Assembly (NCBI RefSeq): GCF_029543155.1 | Contig: NZ_JARQXA010000002.1 | Coordinates: 248,001 to 312,000 of the forward strand | Direction of reading: 5' to 3' | Source of the DNA: Sphingomonas sp. HITSZ_GF | Lineage (GTDB): Bacteria; Pseudomonadota; Alphaproteobacteria; Sphingomonadales; Sphingomonadaceae | DNA: 64,000 nt | In this document: positions 42,903 to 52,119 of the stretch, one piece after another | How positions within the stretch are numbered: position 1 is the first letter of the stretch | Layout: each line of letters opens with the position of its first letter | Position numbers and translations under genes: made by a program | The notes under the pieces: model-generated | The model's database searches: none | What the model saw: only the letters and a program-made list of their open reading frames with translations | Told to the model about the DNA's origin: nothing

Positions 42903-43435
42903 TGCCCGGGAACCGCCTGTTCTTCGCGCTGCGCCCTTCGCCGCTCGCCCGCAACCTGATCGGCGTGCAGCGCGACCAGCTGGGGCTGGCCGAAAGCGTG
43001 GTCGAGAACGACCGGCTCCACATCACGCTTGCCATCACCGAGGATTTCGCCCGCCAGCCCTATGCCGAGGCGAAGGCGCTGATCGCGATCGGCGAACAGG
43101 TCTCCGCCGCGCCGGTGCCGGTGCGGCTCGACCGCGTATCGGGCAGCAACGAGACGATCGCACTGCGTCCCAGCCGCAAGATCGATGCGCTGGCCGAGCT
43201 GGGCGCCAAGCTGCAACAGGGCCTGGCCCGCGCCGGGCTGCTGCGCGGCACCTGGGATTTCCACCCGCACGTCACTTTGCTCTACCGCAAGGGCCGCCCC
43301 TTCACCCGGACGATCGATCCGATCAGCTGGGACGCCACCGATTTCGTGCTGATCCATTCGATCCTGGGCGCGCACCGGCACATCGAGCTGGGCCGCTGGC
43401 CGCTGGAGGACCGGCAGGGCGCGTTCGGGTTCTAG
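42902..43435 (+). CDS. thpR: RNA 2',3'-cyclic phosphodiesterase (LigT/ThpR)
   Basis: The 2H phosphoesterase opens 2',3'-cyclic phosphate at RNA ends and in reverse can ligate tRNA halves. Both H-x-T/S motifs are visible: LHITLA near 40 and PHVTLLY near 127 of the 177-residue protein, with RLFFALRP at the N-terminus. It overlaps the dnaE2 stop by one base (TGATG), so it belongs to the imu operon transcript and may be SOS-induced along with it; a role in DNA damage response is not established. Confidence 0.93.
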   Translation: MPGNRLFFALRPSPLARNLIGVQRDQLGLAESVVENDRLHITLAITEDFARQPYAEAKALIAIGEQVSAAPVPVRLDRVSGSNETIALRPSRKIDALAELGAKLQQGLARAGLLRGTWDFHPHVTLLYRKGRPFTRTIDPISWDATDFVLIHSILGAHRHIELGRWPLEDRQGAFGF

Positions 43436-43465
43436 GGTGGCATTTCCCCATACCTGTGGGGAGCC

Positions 43466-44037
43466 TTAAAACCCCAGCCCGAGCTGCGGCAGCTCGCGAG
43501 TGACGATGCCGCCCTGCACCTCGACGCCCTCGATCGCCAGCATCTGTGCCTTGGAATGCGATCCCCCCGGCGCCGAGAAGCCGCCGATCTTGCCATTGGC
43601 CGCGGTCACGCGGTGGCAGGGGATGATCAGCGGCACGGGATTGCTGGCCATCGCCTGGCCGACATCGCGAGCATATTCGGGTCCGGCATCGAGCGATTTG
43701 GCGATCGCGCCATAGGTCGCAGTCTCGCCCCAGCCGAGCGCGCGGACGGCGGCATAGACGCGCTCGAAAAAGGGCTGTTGCGGCCCGAGATCGACCGGCA
43801 CCTGCGCGAAATCGACGCGCTCGCCGGCGAAATAGCGGCGCGCATCGTCGATCACCGCCTGCACCGGCGGCGGTGGCGGCACCGGCCGCGCATCGGGCAG
43901 ACGGCGCAGCAGCGCCCGCTCGGCTTCGTGCGCGGTGCCCGCCGGCAGCCGGAAGCTGGTGACGCCCGCCGCGTTCCAACCGATCGCGGCAAAGCCCGCC
44001 TCGGTCTCGAACGGGTGTAGAAGCGCTCGCCGGTCAT
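43466..44037 (-). pseudogene. ogt: Methylated-DNA-protein-cysteine methyltransferase with N-terminal frameshift
   Basis: Ogt removes alkyl groups from O6-alkylguanine onto a Cys and is used once. The catalytic domain is intact in one frame: LGWGETATYGAIAKSL, then IPCHRVTAANGKIGGFSAPG with the acceptor Cys. The N-terminal domain continues upstream in that frame as FETEAGFAAIGWNAAGVTSF but has no start codon. The natural start, MTGERFYT at 44037, lies one base out of frame and joins at about 44013. One missing base explains the break. Either the gene is damaged, a short form begins at the GTG at 43882, or the sequence has an error. Confidence 0.8.
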
Positions 44038-44095
44038 GCGGGCAAGATCGGGGCGCGGAACCGCCTGCGCAAGCGCTCCGTTCCCGCGGAAAGAA

Positions 44096-45100
44096 TCAGC
44101 CCCCCACGGTCTGCTCGATCACGCCGAAGATCGGGTGGTGCTTGTCGTCCTCGGCCCAGATGCGCACCGTGTCGCCCTTTTTGAGGAACGGGGTGACCGG
44201 GGCACCGCCGCGGATCGTCTCGATCGTGCGGATCTCGGCGAGGCAGGAATAGCCGACGCCGCCTTCGCTGACCGGCTTGCCAGGGCCGCCATCCTCGCCG
44301 CGATTCGAGACGGTGCCCGAGCCGATGATCGTGCCGGCGCCGAGCTTGCGCGTCTTGGCGGCATGCGCGACCAGCGTGCCGAAATCGAAGGTCATGTCGA
44401 CTCCGGCATCCGCCCTGCCGAAGGGCTGGCCGTTCACATCGACCATCAGCTTGCGTTGGAGCTTGCCGTCCTTCCACCAGTCGCCCAGCGAATCCGGGGT
44501 GGCGAACACCGGCGAGAAGGCGCTGGCCGGCTTGGACTGGAAGAAGCCGAAGCCCTTGGCGAGCTCGCCTGGGATCAGGTTGCGCAAGGACACGTCGTTG
44601 GTGAGGCCGACCAGCCGGATCGCGGCGAGCGCTTCCTCGCGGCTGGCGCCGAGCGGCACGTCGCCGGTGACGACCACGACCTCGCCTTCGAGGTCGCAGC
44701 CCCAGCTCTCGTCGGCAAGCGGGATCGGATCGCGCGGGCCCAGGAACCCGTCGCTGCCGCCCTGGTACATCAGCGGATCGTGCCAGAAGCTGTCGGGCAG
44801 CTCGGCGCCGCGTGCCTGCCGAACCAGCGCGACATGGTTCACATAGGCCGAGCCGTCGGCCCATTGATAGGCGCGCGGCAGGGGCGCGGCGGCGAAGCGT
44901 TCGTGGAAGCGCTCGCGCGGGATCACCTCGTGATCGAGATCGGTGGCGAGATTGCGAAGATCGGCCTCGACGGCGTCCCAATTGTCGAGCGCCGCCTGCA
45001 GCGTCGGCGCGATCATGTCGGCACCGGCATACCAGGCCAAGTCACTCGATACGACGACCAGCTTGCCGTCCCGGCCATTCTTGAGGCTTGCGAGCTTCAT
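44096..45100 (-). CDS. Fumarylacetoacetate hydrolase family protein
   Basis: FAH-family enzymes hydrolyse acylpyruvates or related oxo compounds and need a divalent metal. The 334-residue protein shows the metal-binding Glu-Glu-Asp pattern (GCDLEGEVVVVTGD around 135-148 and NDVSLRNL) and GTIIGSGTVSNRG with GEDGGPG in the C-terminal core. LGPRDPIPLADESWGCDLEGEV fits the family. Proteins of this length act in tyrosine catabolism or on other substrates; no homogentisate genes are near. The ATG at 45100 is used; a start 8 codons upstream has no ribosome site. Confidence 0.9.
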   Translation of the reverse strand: MKLASLKNGRDGKLVVVSSDLAWYAGADMIAPTLQAALDNWDAVEADLRNLATDLDHEVIPRERFHERFAAAPLPRAYQWADGSAYVNHVALVRQARGAELPDSFWHDPLMYQGGSDGFLGPRDPIPLADESWGCDLEGEVVVVTGDVPLGASREEALAAIRLVGLTNDVSLRNLIPGELAKGFGFFQSKPASAFSPVFATPDSLGDWWKDGKLQRKLMVDVNGQPFGRADAGVDMTFDFGTLVAHAAKTRKLGAGTIIGSGTVSNRGEDGGPGKPVSEGGVGYSCLAEIRTIETIRGGAPVTPFLKKGDTVRIWAEDDKHHPIFGVIEQTVGG

Positions 45101-45316
45101 TTGTCTCTCCTTTGCGCCGACCATAGACCCCGGCGCGCAGCCAAGTCGAGGCGGCTAATCGGGCTCGCCCCGGCGCATAAACGCTTGACCTCGACGGCTG
45201 CGCGCGCCATGCGCGCCGCGGCTTCGGGCCCTGCCCCCAAGCCGCTGTAAAGCCCGGTCGCCGAGCCCTGTCGAAGGGCGGCCAGGGTCCGCCCCGGCAG
45301 GCGGAGACTCGTATCC

Positions 45317-46606
45317 ATGGCAAATGTTGCGGTTATCGGCGCCCAGTGGGGCGACGAAGGCAAGGGCAAGATCGTCGACTGGCTCGCCGAGCGCGCCGAC
45401 ATGGTCGTGCGCTTCCAGGGCGGCCACAATGCCGGCCACACGCTCGTCGTCGGCGAGAATGTCTATAAGCTCTCGCTGCTCCCCTCGGGCATCGTCCGCG
45501 GCACGCCGTCGGTTATCGGCAATGGCGTGGTGCTCGATCCCTGGGCACTCAAGGCCGAGATCGAGAAGCTGCGCGGCCAGGGCGTCGAGGTGACGCCCGA
45601 CACGCTGAGCATCGCCGATACCTGCCCGCTGATCCTGCCGCTCCACGGCGAGCTCGATGGGCTGCGCGAGGACGCGAGCGGCGCCGGCAAGATCGGCACG
45701 ACGCGGCGCGGCATCGGCCCGGCCTATGAGGACAAGGTCGGCCGCCGCGCGATCCGGGTCTGCGACCTGGCGCATCTCGGCGAGCTCGAGCCGCAGCTCG
45801 ACCGGCTGCTCGCGCACCACGACGCGCTGCGCGCCGGCTTCGGCGTCGGCCCGATCGACCGCGCGGCGCTGGTGGCGCAGCTAAAGGAGATCGCCGGCTT
45901 CGTGCTGCCCTTCGCCAAGCCGGTGTGGCGCGACCTCAACGCCGCGCGCGAGCGCGGTCGCCGCATCCTGTTCGAAGGCGCGCAGGGCGTGCTGCTCGAC
46001 ATCGATCACGGCACCTATCCGTTCGTCACCTCGTCGAACACGGTGGCGGGCACGGCTTCGGCCGGATCGGGCATCGGCCCGGCCGCGGTCGGCTTCGTGC
46101 TGGGCATCGCCAAGGCCTATACCACCCGCGTCGGATCGGGCCCGTTCCCGAGCGAGCAGGACAATGACGTGGGCGAGCGGCTGGGCACGCGCGGGCACGA
46201 GTTCGGCACCGTCACCGGGCGCAAGCGCCGCTGCGGCTGGCTCGATGCGGTGCTGCTGCGCCAGTCGGCCGCGGTTTCGGGCATCACCGGCATCGCGCTG
46301 ACCAAGCTCGACGTGCTCGATGGGTTCGACGAGATCAAGGTGTGCACCGGCTACAAGCTGCACGGCGAGGAGATCGACCATTATCCCTCGAACGCCACCG
46401 ATCAGGCCGCGGTCGAGCCGGTCTATGAAACGATGCCGGGCTGGCAGGAGACCACCGCCGGCGCGCGCAGCTGGGCCGAGCTGCCCGCCGCCGCGATCAA
46501 GTATATCCGCCGGGTCGAGGAGCTGATCCGCTGCCCGGTGGCGCTGGTCTCGACTAGCCCCGAGCGCGAAGACACGATCCTGGTCCGCGATCCTTTCGCG
46601 GACTGA
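45317..46606 (+). CDS. purA: Adenylosuccinate synthetase
   Basis: PurA joins IMP and aspartate using GTP in the first step from IMP to AMP. The 429-residue protein has the N-terminal [16 protein letters not shown] motif (catalytic Asp and P-loop-like lysine), [11 protein letters not shown], the NGVVLDP region, and the C-terminal guanine site [10 protein letters not shown]. Length and start match the family. The last 9 codons are duplicated just downstream (46613-46640). A terminator-like hairpin follows. Confidence 0.97.
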   Translation: MANVAVIGAQWGDEGKGKIVDWLAERADMVVRFQGGHNAGHTLVVGENVYKLSLLPSGIVRGTPSVIGNGVVLDPWALKAEIEKLRGQGVEVTPDTLSIADTCPLILPLHGELDGLREDASGAGKIGTTRRGIGPAYEDKVGRRAIRVCDLAHLGELEPQLDRLLAHHDALRAGFGVGPIDRAALVAQLKEIAGFVLPFAKPVWRDLNAARERGRRILFEGAQGVLLDIDHGTYPFVTSSNTVAGTASAGSGIGPAAVGFVLGIAKAYTTRVGSGPFPSEQDNDVGERLGTRGHEFGTVTGRKRRCGWLDAVLLRQSAAVSGITGIALTKLDVLDGFDEIKVCTGYKLHGEEIDHYPSNATDQAAVEPVYETMPGWQETTAGARSWAELPAAAIKYIRRVEELIRCPVALVSTSPEREDTILVRDPFAD

Positions 46607-46612
46607 TCCGGC

Positions 46613-46640
46613 CTGGTCCGCGATCCCTTTGCGGACTGAA
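46613..46640 (+). repeat. Imperfect tandem duplicate of the purA 3' end
   Basis: CCTGGTCCGCGATCCCTTTG and the following GCGGACTGA repeat the purA end (46581-46606: CTGGTCCGCGATCCTTTCGC GGACTGA) with about two changes. It is out of frame with purA and follows its stop by 6 nt. Confidence 0.85.
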
Positions 46641-46645
46641 ACGAA

Positions 46646-46690
46646 AAGCGCGCTGCCCCTCCGGCCACGGAACGGGGCAGCGCGCCTTCC
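46646..46690. terminator. Bidirectional terminator between purA and the leftward secreted protein
   Basis: GCGCGCTGCCCC pairs with GGGGCAGCGCGC around a 17-nt loop. A T-run (TTTTCGTTT) follows on the minus strand, so it serves the leftward gene best, and purA probably as well. Confidence 0.75.
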
Positions 46691-46706
46691 CTGAAATCAG
46701 CCCTGC

Positions 46707-46973
46707 TTAATGGGGCTTTTTCTTGCCTTCCTTCTTGGCGTCGCGCTTGTCCGCTTCGGCCGTGGTCGGATCCTGGCTGGGGGTTGCCGGATCGGGTGCC
46801 GGTGCCGTGGTGGTCGTCGCGTCCGGCTGTGGCGCCGGTGCCGGATCGGGCTCCGGTGCGGGGGCCGGCGCCGTCGTCGTTGCCGACGGATCAGTCGGCG
46901 TGGTGGTCGTCTGGGCGAAGGCCGCGGGGGCGGCCAGCAGCGCCGCAGCGCCGATCAGGGTTTTGAGCAACAT
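46707..46973 (-). CDS. Small secreted Pro/Thr/Asp-rich protein, 88 aa
   Basis: A signal peptide (MLLKTLIGAAALLAAPAAFAQ) is followed by a low-complexity, probably disordered chain of Thr/Pro/Ala/Asp units and a Lys-rich end (KRDAKKEGKKKPH). I do not recognise a family. The start at 46973 gives the signal peptide; the longer frame to 47024 does not. It could be a cell-envelope filler or a low-complexity secreted protein, but nothing more can be claimed. Confidence 0.65.
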   Translation of the reverse strand: MLLKTLIGAAALLAAPAAFAQTTTTPTDPSATTTAPAPAPEPDPAPAPQPDATTTTAPAPDPATPSQDPTTAEADKRDAKKEGKKKPH

Positions 46974-47176
46974 ACAGGGCAATCCTCCTTCGGTTTTTGC
47001 CGGCAACCCTTCGAGCCGTTGCACATGTCTGGCTTGTTTCCGGTGATTTCGCCCAGTCCTGCAGTGCGCACGGTTGGGCAGCGAGCCGAGCCGGGGAACA
47101 GACGGGCCGAAACCTGCCAGACAAGAAAAGGCAGCCGCACCCGGTAGCGCGACCGCGATTTTACCCGTTCCGTCGC

Positions 47177-47578
47177 TCAGCGCGGTTCGGTGCTGGCGCT
47201 GGCACCGGCGCTTGCGCTGGCGCTCTTGCGACTCGCGCTGGCCGAGACGCCGGCATCGACGCCGACGCTCGAATTGGCGGCCGACTCGACCGTATGCTTG
47301 CGCGCCCGACCGGCCGCCGTGCGCGTGCGCGCCCTGGCGTCATAGGCCTTGTCGCGTGCCTTGTCGGTCGTACCGCGCACCGTATCGGTGGTGCGATCGA
47401 GCGTGTCGCTGCGGATCGTGCCGTCCAGGTTGCCGCTCATCATACCGCCAGCGGTAGCCACCGGCGCACCCACGGTACCGCCAAGACTGCCGCCGGCCTG
47501 CCCGCCGAGACTCTGTGCCAACGCGATTGCCGGCACCAACAGCGCCCCCGCCGCCGCGATCGATAACAATATGCGCAT
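47177..47578 (-). CDS. Secreted low-complexity protein, 133 aa
   Basis: A signal peptide (MRILLSIAAAGALLVPAIALAQ) leads into Gly/Ser-rich sequence (SLGGQAGGSLGGTVGAPV), then a charged helical part (DTVRGTTDKARDKAYDARAR) and an Ala/Ser-rich end. The pattern TDTVRGTTDKARDKAYD looks like a short amphipathic repeat seen in envelope or stress-related proteins, but I do not recognise the family. It lies upstream of the other low-complexity secreted protein on the same strand, with a 203-bp spacer. Confidence 0.65.
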   Translation of the reverse strand: MRILLSIAAAGALLVPAIALAQSLGGQAGGSLGGTVGAPVATAGGMMSGNLDGTIRSDTLDRTTDTVRGTTDKARDKAYDARARTRTAAGRARKHTVESAANSSVGVDAGVSASASRKSASASAGASASTEPR

Positions 47579-47642
47579 GGGTCGTCTCCTGCATCATCTT
47601 GCAGGAACAGAACGTCTCCGCGGACCCGCGCGTTCCTGGCGT

Positions 47643-48710
47643 TCAGCCGACCTGCGCGCGGTGGAGAAGCTTCTGGTCGGCGAGCACCAGCGCCATCATC
47701 GCCTCGACCACCGGCACGCCACGGATGCCGACGCAGGGATCGTGGCGGCCCTTGGTGCGGATCTCGGCCGCCTCACCGTCGCGGTTGATCGTCTCGACGG
47801 GGGTGAGGATCGAGCTGGTCGGCTTGAACGCGGCGCGCGCGCGCACCGGCTGGCCGGTCGAGATGCCGCCCGCGATACCGCCGGCATGGTTGGCGAGGAA
47901 TTCGGGGCCGTCCACGCCCGGCCGCATCGGATCGGCATTGGCCTCGCCGGTGGCGAGCGCCGCAGCGAAACCGTCGCCGATCTCCACGCCTTTCACAGCG
48001 TTGATCGACATGATCGCGGCGGCAAGCTCGCTGTCGAGCTTGGCGTAGAGCGGCGCGCCCCAGCCGGCCGGCACCCCGGTCGCCTCGCAGGTGACCGTGG
48101 CGCCCAGCGACGAACCGGCCTTGCGCGCCTCATCTACCAGCGCCTCCCAGCGCGCCGCCGCCTCGGCATCGGGCGAGAAGAAGGCATTGCGGTCGATCTC
48201 GGCGGCGTCGAAGCGCGAATAGAGGATCGGGGCATGGCCGATCGCCTCGACCCAGCCGGTGATCGTCACCTCGGGGATGACCAGCCGCGCGATCGCGCCC
48301 GCCGCCACCCGCGCCGCGGTTTCGCGCGCCGAGCTGCGCCCGCCGCCGCGATAGTCGCGAAAGCCGTATTTCGCGTCATAGGCATAATCGGCATGGCCGG
48401 GACGATAGGCCGAAGCGACTTCGGAATAGTCCTTGGAGCGCTGATCTACATTCTCGATCATCAGGCTGATCGGCGTGCCGGTCGTGCGCCCCTCGAACAC
48501 GCCCGAGAGGATGCGGACCTGGTCCGGCTCCTGGCGCTGGGTGGTGAAGCGCGACTGGCCGGGGCGGCGCTTGTCGAGGAACGGCTGGATATCGGCTTCG
48601 GACAGGGCGATCCCCGGCGGGCAGCCGTCGACGACCACACCGAGCGCCGGGCCATGGCTCTCGCCCCAGGTAGTGAAGCGGAAGACGCGTCCGAAAGTAT
48701 TGAAGCTCAC
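47643..48710 (-). CDS. aroC: Chorismate synthase
   Basis: AroC converts EPSP to chorismate with reduced FMN, the last step of the shikimate pathway. The 355-residue protein has [19 protein letters not shown] at the N-terminus (catalytic His), [36 protein letters not shown] and [14 protein letters not shown] at the end, all diagnostic. The start is a GTG at 48710 that overlaps the GNAT stop as GTGA, with AGGG ahead of it. The upstream start at 48770 has no family match. Confidence 0.96.
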   Translation of the reverse strand: MSFNTFGRVFRFTTWGESHGPALGVVVDGCPPGIALSEADIQPFLDKRRPGQSRFTTQRQEPDQVRILSGVFEGRTTGTPISLMIENVDQRSKDYSEVASAYRPGHADYAYDAKYGFRDYRGGGRSSARETAARVAAGAIARLVIPEVTITGWVEAIGHAPILYSRFDAAEIDRNAFFSPDAEAAARWEALVDEARKAGSSLGATVTCEATGVPAGWGAPLYAKLDSELAAAIMSINAVKGVEIGDGFAAALATGEANADPMRPGVDGPEFLANHAGGIAGGISTGQPVRARAAFKPTSSILTPVETINRDGEAAEIRTKGRHDPCVGIRGVPVVEAMMALVLADQKLLHRAQVG

Positions 48711-49234
48711 TCGACCCTGCCCAATTGCGCGAACGCCGGTGCGTGCGTCGCTGCGCCGCGCACCCCGCACGGCATGGCGCCGCCCTGGAGCGGCAGCGCC
48801 ATCAGATACTCACCGGCATAGGGCGAGGCAAATCCCTGGGCCCATTCGGCGGCGAAGCCGAAGCGCTCATAATAGCCGGGCTCGCCGAGCACGAAGCAGA
48901 GCATCGCGCCCGCGGCGCCGAGCTGGTCGATCCCCGCCTGGATCAGCGCCTCGCCGACGCCCTGCTGGCGCCAGGCCTTCTCCACCGCGAGCGGGGCCAG
49001 CGCGACCGCTGCGATCGGCTTGCCGGCGATCTCGGCCTCCATCCGGCTGAACGCGATCATGCCGGCGAGCGCGCCGGTGTCCTCGTCATCGGCCACCAGG
49101 GTCAGCACCATGTCGCCGTCGATGCACAGCCGCTGGACGAGCTTTGCCTCGTCCTCTGCCGGGAAGCAGCGACGCAGCAGCGCGTCGATCGCCGCCACGT
49201 CCCCGCCGGTGGCGGGGCGGATCGCGATGCTCAC
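48707..49234 (-). CDS. GNAT-family N-acetyltransferase
   Basis: The 175-residue protein is a GNAT enzyme related to the YhbS-like group: [47 protein letters not shown] (acetyl-CoA loop R-Q-Q-G-V-G) and [19 protein letters not shown]. Its substrate is unknown. The GTG start follows fabI by 8 nt. It sits between fabI and aroC and overlaps aroC by 4 nt, so three unrelated products share a transcript. Confidence 0.9.
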   Translation of the reverse strand: MSIAIRPATGGDVAAIDALLRRCFPAEDEAKLVQRLCIDGDMVLTLVADDEDTGALAGMIAFSRMEAEIAGKPIAAVALAPLAVEKAWRQQGVGEALIQAGIDQLGAAGAMLCFVLGEPGYYERFGFAAEWAQGFASPYAGEYLMALPLQGGAMPCGVRGAATHAPAFAQLGRVE

Positions 49235-49242
49235 GGCTGTGC

Positions 49243-50046
49243 TCAGGAAAGCGCGATGTCGGGCGCGTCCTCGGCCTTCATGCCGATCACGTTATAGCCC
49301 GAATCGACATGATGGATCTCGCCGGTCACGCCCGACGACAGGTCCGAAAGCATGTAGAGCCCGGCACCGCCGACATCCTCGATCGTCACGGTGCGGCGAA
49401 GCGGCGCGTTCAGCTCGTTCCACTTGAGGATATAGTTGAAGTCGCCGATGCCGCGCGCGGCCAGCGTCTGGATCGGGCCGGCCGAGATCGCGTTCACGCG
49501 GATATTCTCCGGGCCCATGTCGACCGCGAGATACTTCACGCTCGTCTCCAGCGCGGCCTTGGCGACGCCCATCACGTTATAGTGCGGGATCACCTTCTCG
49601 GCACCGTAATAGGTGAGCGTCAGGATCGAGCCGCCGTTCGGCATCAGCTCGCGCGCGCGCTTCGCGACGGCGACCAGGCTGTAGGCCGAGATGTTCATCG
49701 TCATCAGGAAGTTGTCGAGCGTGGTGTCGTAGAACTTGCCGCGCAGCTGCGACTTGTCCGAGAAGCCGATGGCGTGGACGATGAAGTCGATCACCGGCCA
49801 CTTGGCCTTGAGCGTGTCAAACGCCGCATCGAGCGCGTCCATGTCGGCCACGTCGCAATCGATCAGCGTGTCCGAGCCGAGCTGCTCGGCCAGCGGCTTC
49901 ACCCGCTTGAGCAATGCTTCGCCCTGATAGCTGAACGCCAGCTCGGCGCCCTGCTCGGCGAGCTTCTTCGCGATGCCCCAGGCGAGGCTCTTGTCATTGG
50001 CGAGGCCCATGATCAGCCCGCGCTTGCCCTGCATCAATCCGGTCAC
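49243..50046 (-). CDS. fabI: Enoyl-ACP reductase (NADH)
   Basis: FabI reduces enoyl-ACP in the last step of each fatty acid elongation cycle. The 267-residue SDR-type protein has KRGLIMGLANDKSLAWGIAK with the variant glycine-rich loop, and the Y-x6-K active site in YNVMGVAK (about 156-163). The end GYNVIGM is typical. It starts with GTG overlapping the YihY stop by 4 nt (GTGA). It is the target of triclosan-type inhibitors in other bacteria; sequence alone does not show sensitivity. Confidence 0.96.
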   Translation of the reverse strand: MTGLMQGKRGLIMGLANDKSLAWGIAKKLAEQGAELAFSYQGEALLKRVKPLAEQLGSDTLIDCDVADMDALDAAFDTLKAKWPVIDFIVHAIGFSDKSQLRGKFYDTTLDNFLMTMNISAYSLVAVAKRARELMPNGGSILTLTYYGAEKVIPHYNVMGVAKAALETSVKYLAVDMGPENIRVNAISAGPIQTLAARGIGDFNYILKWNELNAPLRRTVTIEDVGGAGLYMLSDLSSGVTGEIHHVDSGYNVIGMKAEDAPDIALS

Positions 50047-50993
50047 GACGCACTATTCTCCTGCTTGTCCGGCTCCTCTAGACCGTTCTCGGGCGTTTCC
50101 GCCAGAGCCGCGTTCAACTCCGCACCGACGACGAGGCCCAGCCCGACGAGGAAGAAGAAGATCAGCGCGATCATCACGCCCGCCAGGCTGCCATAGGTCA
50201 GGTCGTAGCTGCCGAGCGTGCCGAGGATGTGCGGCAGCACCGCGGTGACCAGCAGCCACCAGACCGCGGTGAACAGCGCGCCGGGCCATTTCGGGCATTT
50301 GCTCTTCCGGTAGCGGCTGGGCGTGAGCGAGTAGAACAGGATGTAGAGCGCGCCGAACAGCGCGATGGCGGGGGCGATCTTGGTGAGCGAGACGATGCGC
50401 TGCGCTTCCGATGCCCAGGGGAAGATCTTGTAGAGGAACTGCTCGACGCCGGTGAGGATCACCTGGAAGCTGAACGCCGCCATGGTGAGGACCACCGAAC
50501 CGATGATCATCCCGATCGCGCCCAGCCGATATTGCCAGAAGGGCGTGCGCGACTTGGTGCCATAGGCCTGGCGCAGGATGCCGCGGATCGTCTCGATGAA
50601 GCCGGCAACGGTCCACAGGCCGACAATCGCGCCGAACCATAACAGGTTGCCGGTGCGCGCCATCAGCACGTCCGACACCGGCTTGCGCAGCAGGTCCGCG
50701 ACATCGGGCGGGACGGTGTGGAGGAACGCCTCCAGCGTATGGATCCCCTCCGAGCTGCGGCCGAACAATTGCGCGATCGCGGCGGCGACGATGAAGAAGG
50801 GAAAGAGCGTGACCAGGCTGAGATAGGCAAGGTTGCCGGCATAGGTGAAGCCGTCGTTGAACGTGCCGATCACAACCCGCTTGAACACGGTCCAGAATTT
50901 GGGTCCGAACCCGATGCGGGCGAGCAGGGCGAGAATGCGCCTGCCCAGCCCCGGCTTCGCCTCCGCGGCGCCTGCATCTTCCCCTGTCGTCAC
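50043..50993 (-). CDS. YihY/BrkB-family membrane protein
   Basis: The 316-residue protein is an inner-membrane protein of about six helices: FVTLFPFFIVAAAIAQLFG, LLWFGAIVGLWTVAGFIETIRG, and the later FTAVWWLLVTAVLPHILG and LAGVMIALIFFFLVGLGLVVGAEL. The family is sometimes called RNase BN in old annotation, which is not right for most members; its function is unknown. The GTG start follows the J-domain gene by 6 nt. The C-terminus is cytoplasmic and acidic. Confidence 0.92.
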   Translation of the reverse strand: MTTGEDAGAAEAKPGLGRRILALLARIGFGPKFWTVFKRVVIGTFNDGFTYAGNLAYLSLVTLFPFFIVAAAIAQLFGRSSEGIHTLEAFLHTVPPDVADLLRKPVSDVLMARTGNLLWFGAIVGLWTVAGFIETIRGILRQAYGTKSRTPFWQYRLGAIGMIIGSVVLTMAAFSFQVILTGVEQFLYKIFPWASEAQRIVSLTKIAPAIALFGALYILFYSLTPSRYRKSKCPKWPGALFTAVWWLLVTAVLPHILGTLGSYDLTYGSLAGVMIALIFFFLVGLGLVVGAELNAALAETPENGLEEPDKQENSAS

Positions 50994-50999
50994 TAGGGA

Positions 51000-51935
51000 T
51001 TAGACGCCCATGCGGCCACGCGGGTTCCCCTTGTCGGTCCAGCCCCGGGCGAACTCGATCAGCGCATCGTCGTCGACCGGCAGCTCGACCATCAGCGTGA
51101 CGAGCAGGTCGCCGCGGCCACTGGGCTTCTTGTGGAAGCCGCGACCCTTTAGGCGCAGCGTCTTGCCCGACGAGGAGCCCTTGGGCACCTTGAGCATCAC
51201 CGGCCCGTCGGGCGTCGGCACGCGCACCTCGGCACCGAGCACCGCCTCGGACAGCGTCACCGGCAGCTCGAGCCGGATATCGTCGCCCTGGCGCTCGTAG
51301 AAGCGGTGCGGCTGGATTTCGATCGTCACGATCGCGTCGCCCGGGCCTCCCGGCCCTTCCTCGCCCTTGCCGGCGAGCCGCATCTGGGTGCCCGTCTCGA
51401 CCCCGGCGGGCAGCTTCAGGTCGATCGTCTTGCCGTCGCGCAAGGTGATCCGCTGCGGCGCCAGCCGGGCCGCATCCTCGAATGAGACGGCCAGGCGATA
51501 GGCGACATTGGCGCCCTTGGGTGCCTGACGCCGCCCGAAATCGCCGAAGCCGCCCGAAAAGCCGCCGCCACCGCGCCGCCCGCCACCGAACAGCCCTTCG
51601 AAGATGTCGCCGAAGCCGCCCGCATCGCCGGCGCCGAAATCGGGGCGGAAGCCGCTCTGGCCACCGCCGCCCATCCCCGCGCCGAAGCCCGCACCGAACG
51701 GGTTGACCGGATTGCCGTCACCGTCGATCTCGCCGCGATCGAAGCGGGCGCGCTTGTCCTTGTCGGTCAGCAGGTCATAGGCCGAGGTGACCTGGCTGAA
51801 CTTCTCCGCCGCCTTGGGATTGTCCTGGTTGCGGTCCGGGTGCAGCTCCTTGGCGAGCTTGCGATAGGCCTTCTTGATATCGGCCTCGCTCGCGCCACGC
51901 GCCACGTTCAGAACGGAATATGGATCAGCTGCCAC
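51000..51935 (-). CDS. J-domain co-chaperone, CbpA/DnaJ-like without zinc finger
   Basis: The J-domain (1-67) has HPDRN as the HPD motif and activates DnaK. After a Gly/Phe-rich linker (about 75-135) comes the DnaJ C-terminal peptide-binding region (about 145-300) with KGANVAYRLAVSFEDAA and IELKLPAGVE-like IDLKLPAGVETG; there is no CxxCxGxG zinc finger, so it is CbpA-type. The 311-residue length fits. It starts with GTG and AAGGGG upstream, and is the first gene of the J-domain-YihY-FabI-GNAT-AroC run. Confidence 0.93.
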   Translation of the reverse strand: MAADPYSVLNVARGASEADIKKAYRKLAKELHPDRNQDNPKAAEKFSQVTSAYDLLTDKDKRARFDRGEIDGDGNPVNPFGAGFGAGMGGGGQSGFRPDFGAGDAGGFGDIFEGLFGGGRRGGGGFSGGFGDFGRRQAPKGANVAYRLAVSFEDAARLAPQRITLRDGKTIDLKLPAGVETGTQMRLAGKGEEGPGGPGDAIVTIEIQPHRFYERQGDDIRLELPVTLSEAVLGAEVRVPTPDGPVMLKVPKGSSSGKTLRLKGRGFHKKPSGRGDLLVTLMVELPVDDDALIEFARGWTDKGNPRGRMGV

Positions 51936-52027
51936 TCAACACCCCTTTGGAAGCGTCGTATTTCGGCGCGTCCAACCCGTAACGCAAGGGCAGGTGGCGA
52001 ATGTCCGTCAGCCGGATACCGTCACGC

Positions 52028-52119
52028 CGCCAAAGTACACGAAGTATAGGCCCAAACCGGCATGCGCGGCGCAGCCCGCGCAATTTCGCTACGCGGAAGC
52101 GATCCTATCTTTCCTACAG
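52028..52119 (-). repeat. Repeat E, copy 2
   Basis: In minus-strand orientation this 92-bp copy begins CTGTAGGAAAGATAGGATC and ends GGGCCTATACTTCGTGTACT followed by TTGGCG. Its middle is GC-rich and differs from copy 1. The TAG of its first codons is the stop of the transglutaminase gene. Confidence 0.8.

Noticed and set aside
45262..45285. Half of a family C-like repeat before purA (CCCTGTCGAAGGGC)
   Set aside because: Only one arm is present, so it may be a decayed copy, but it is too short to list as a repeat.
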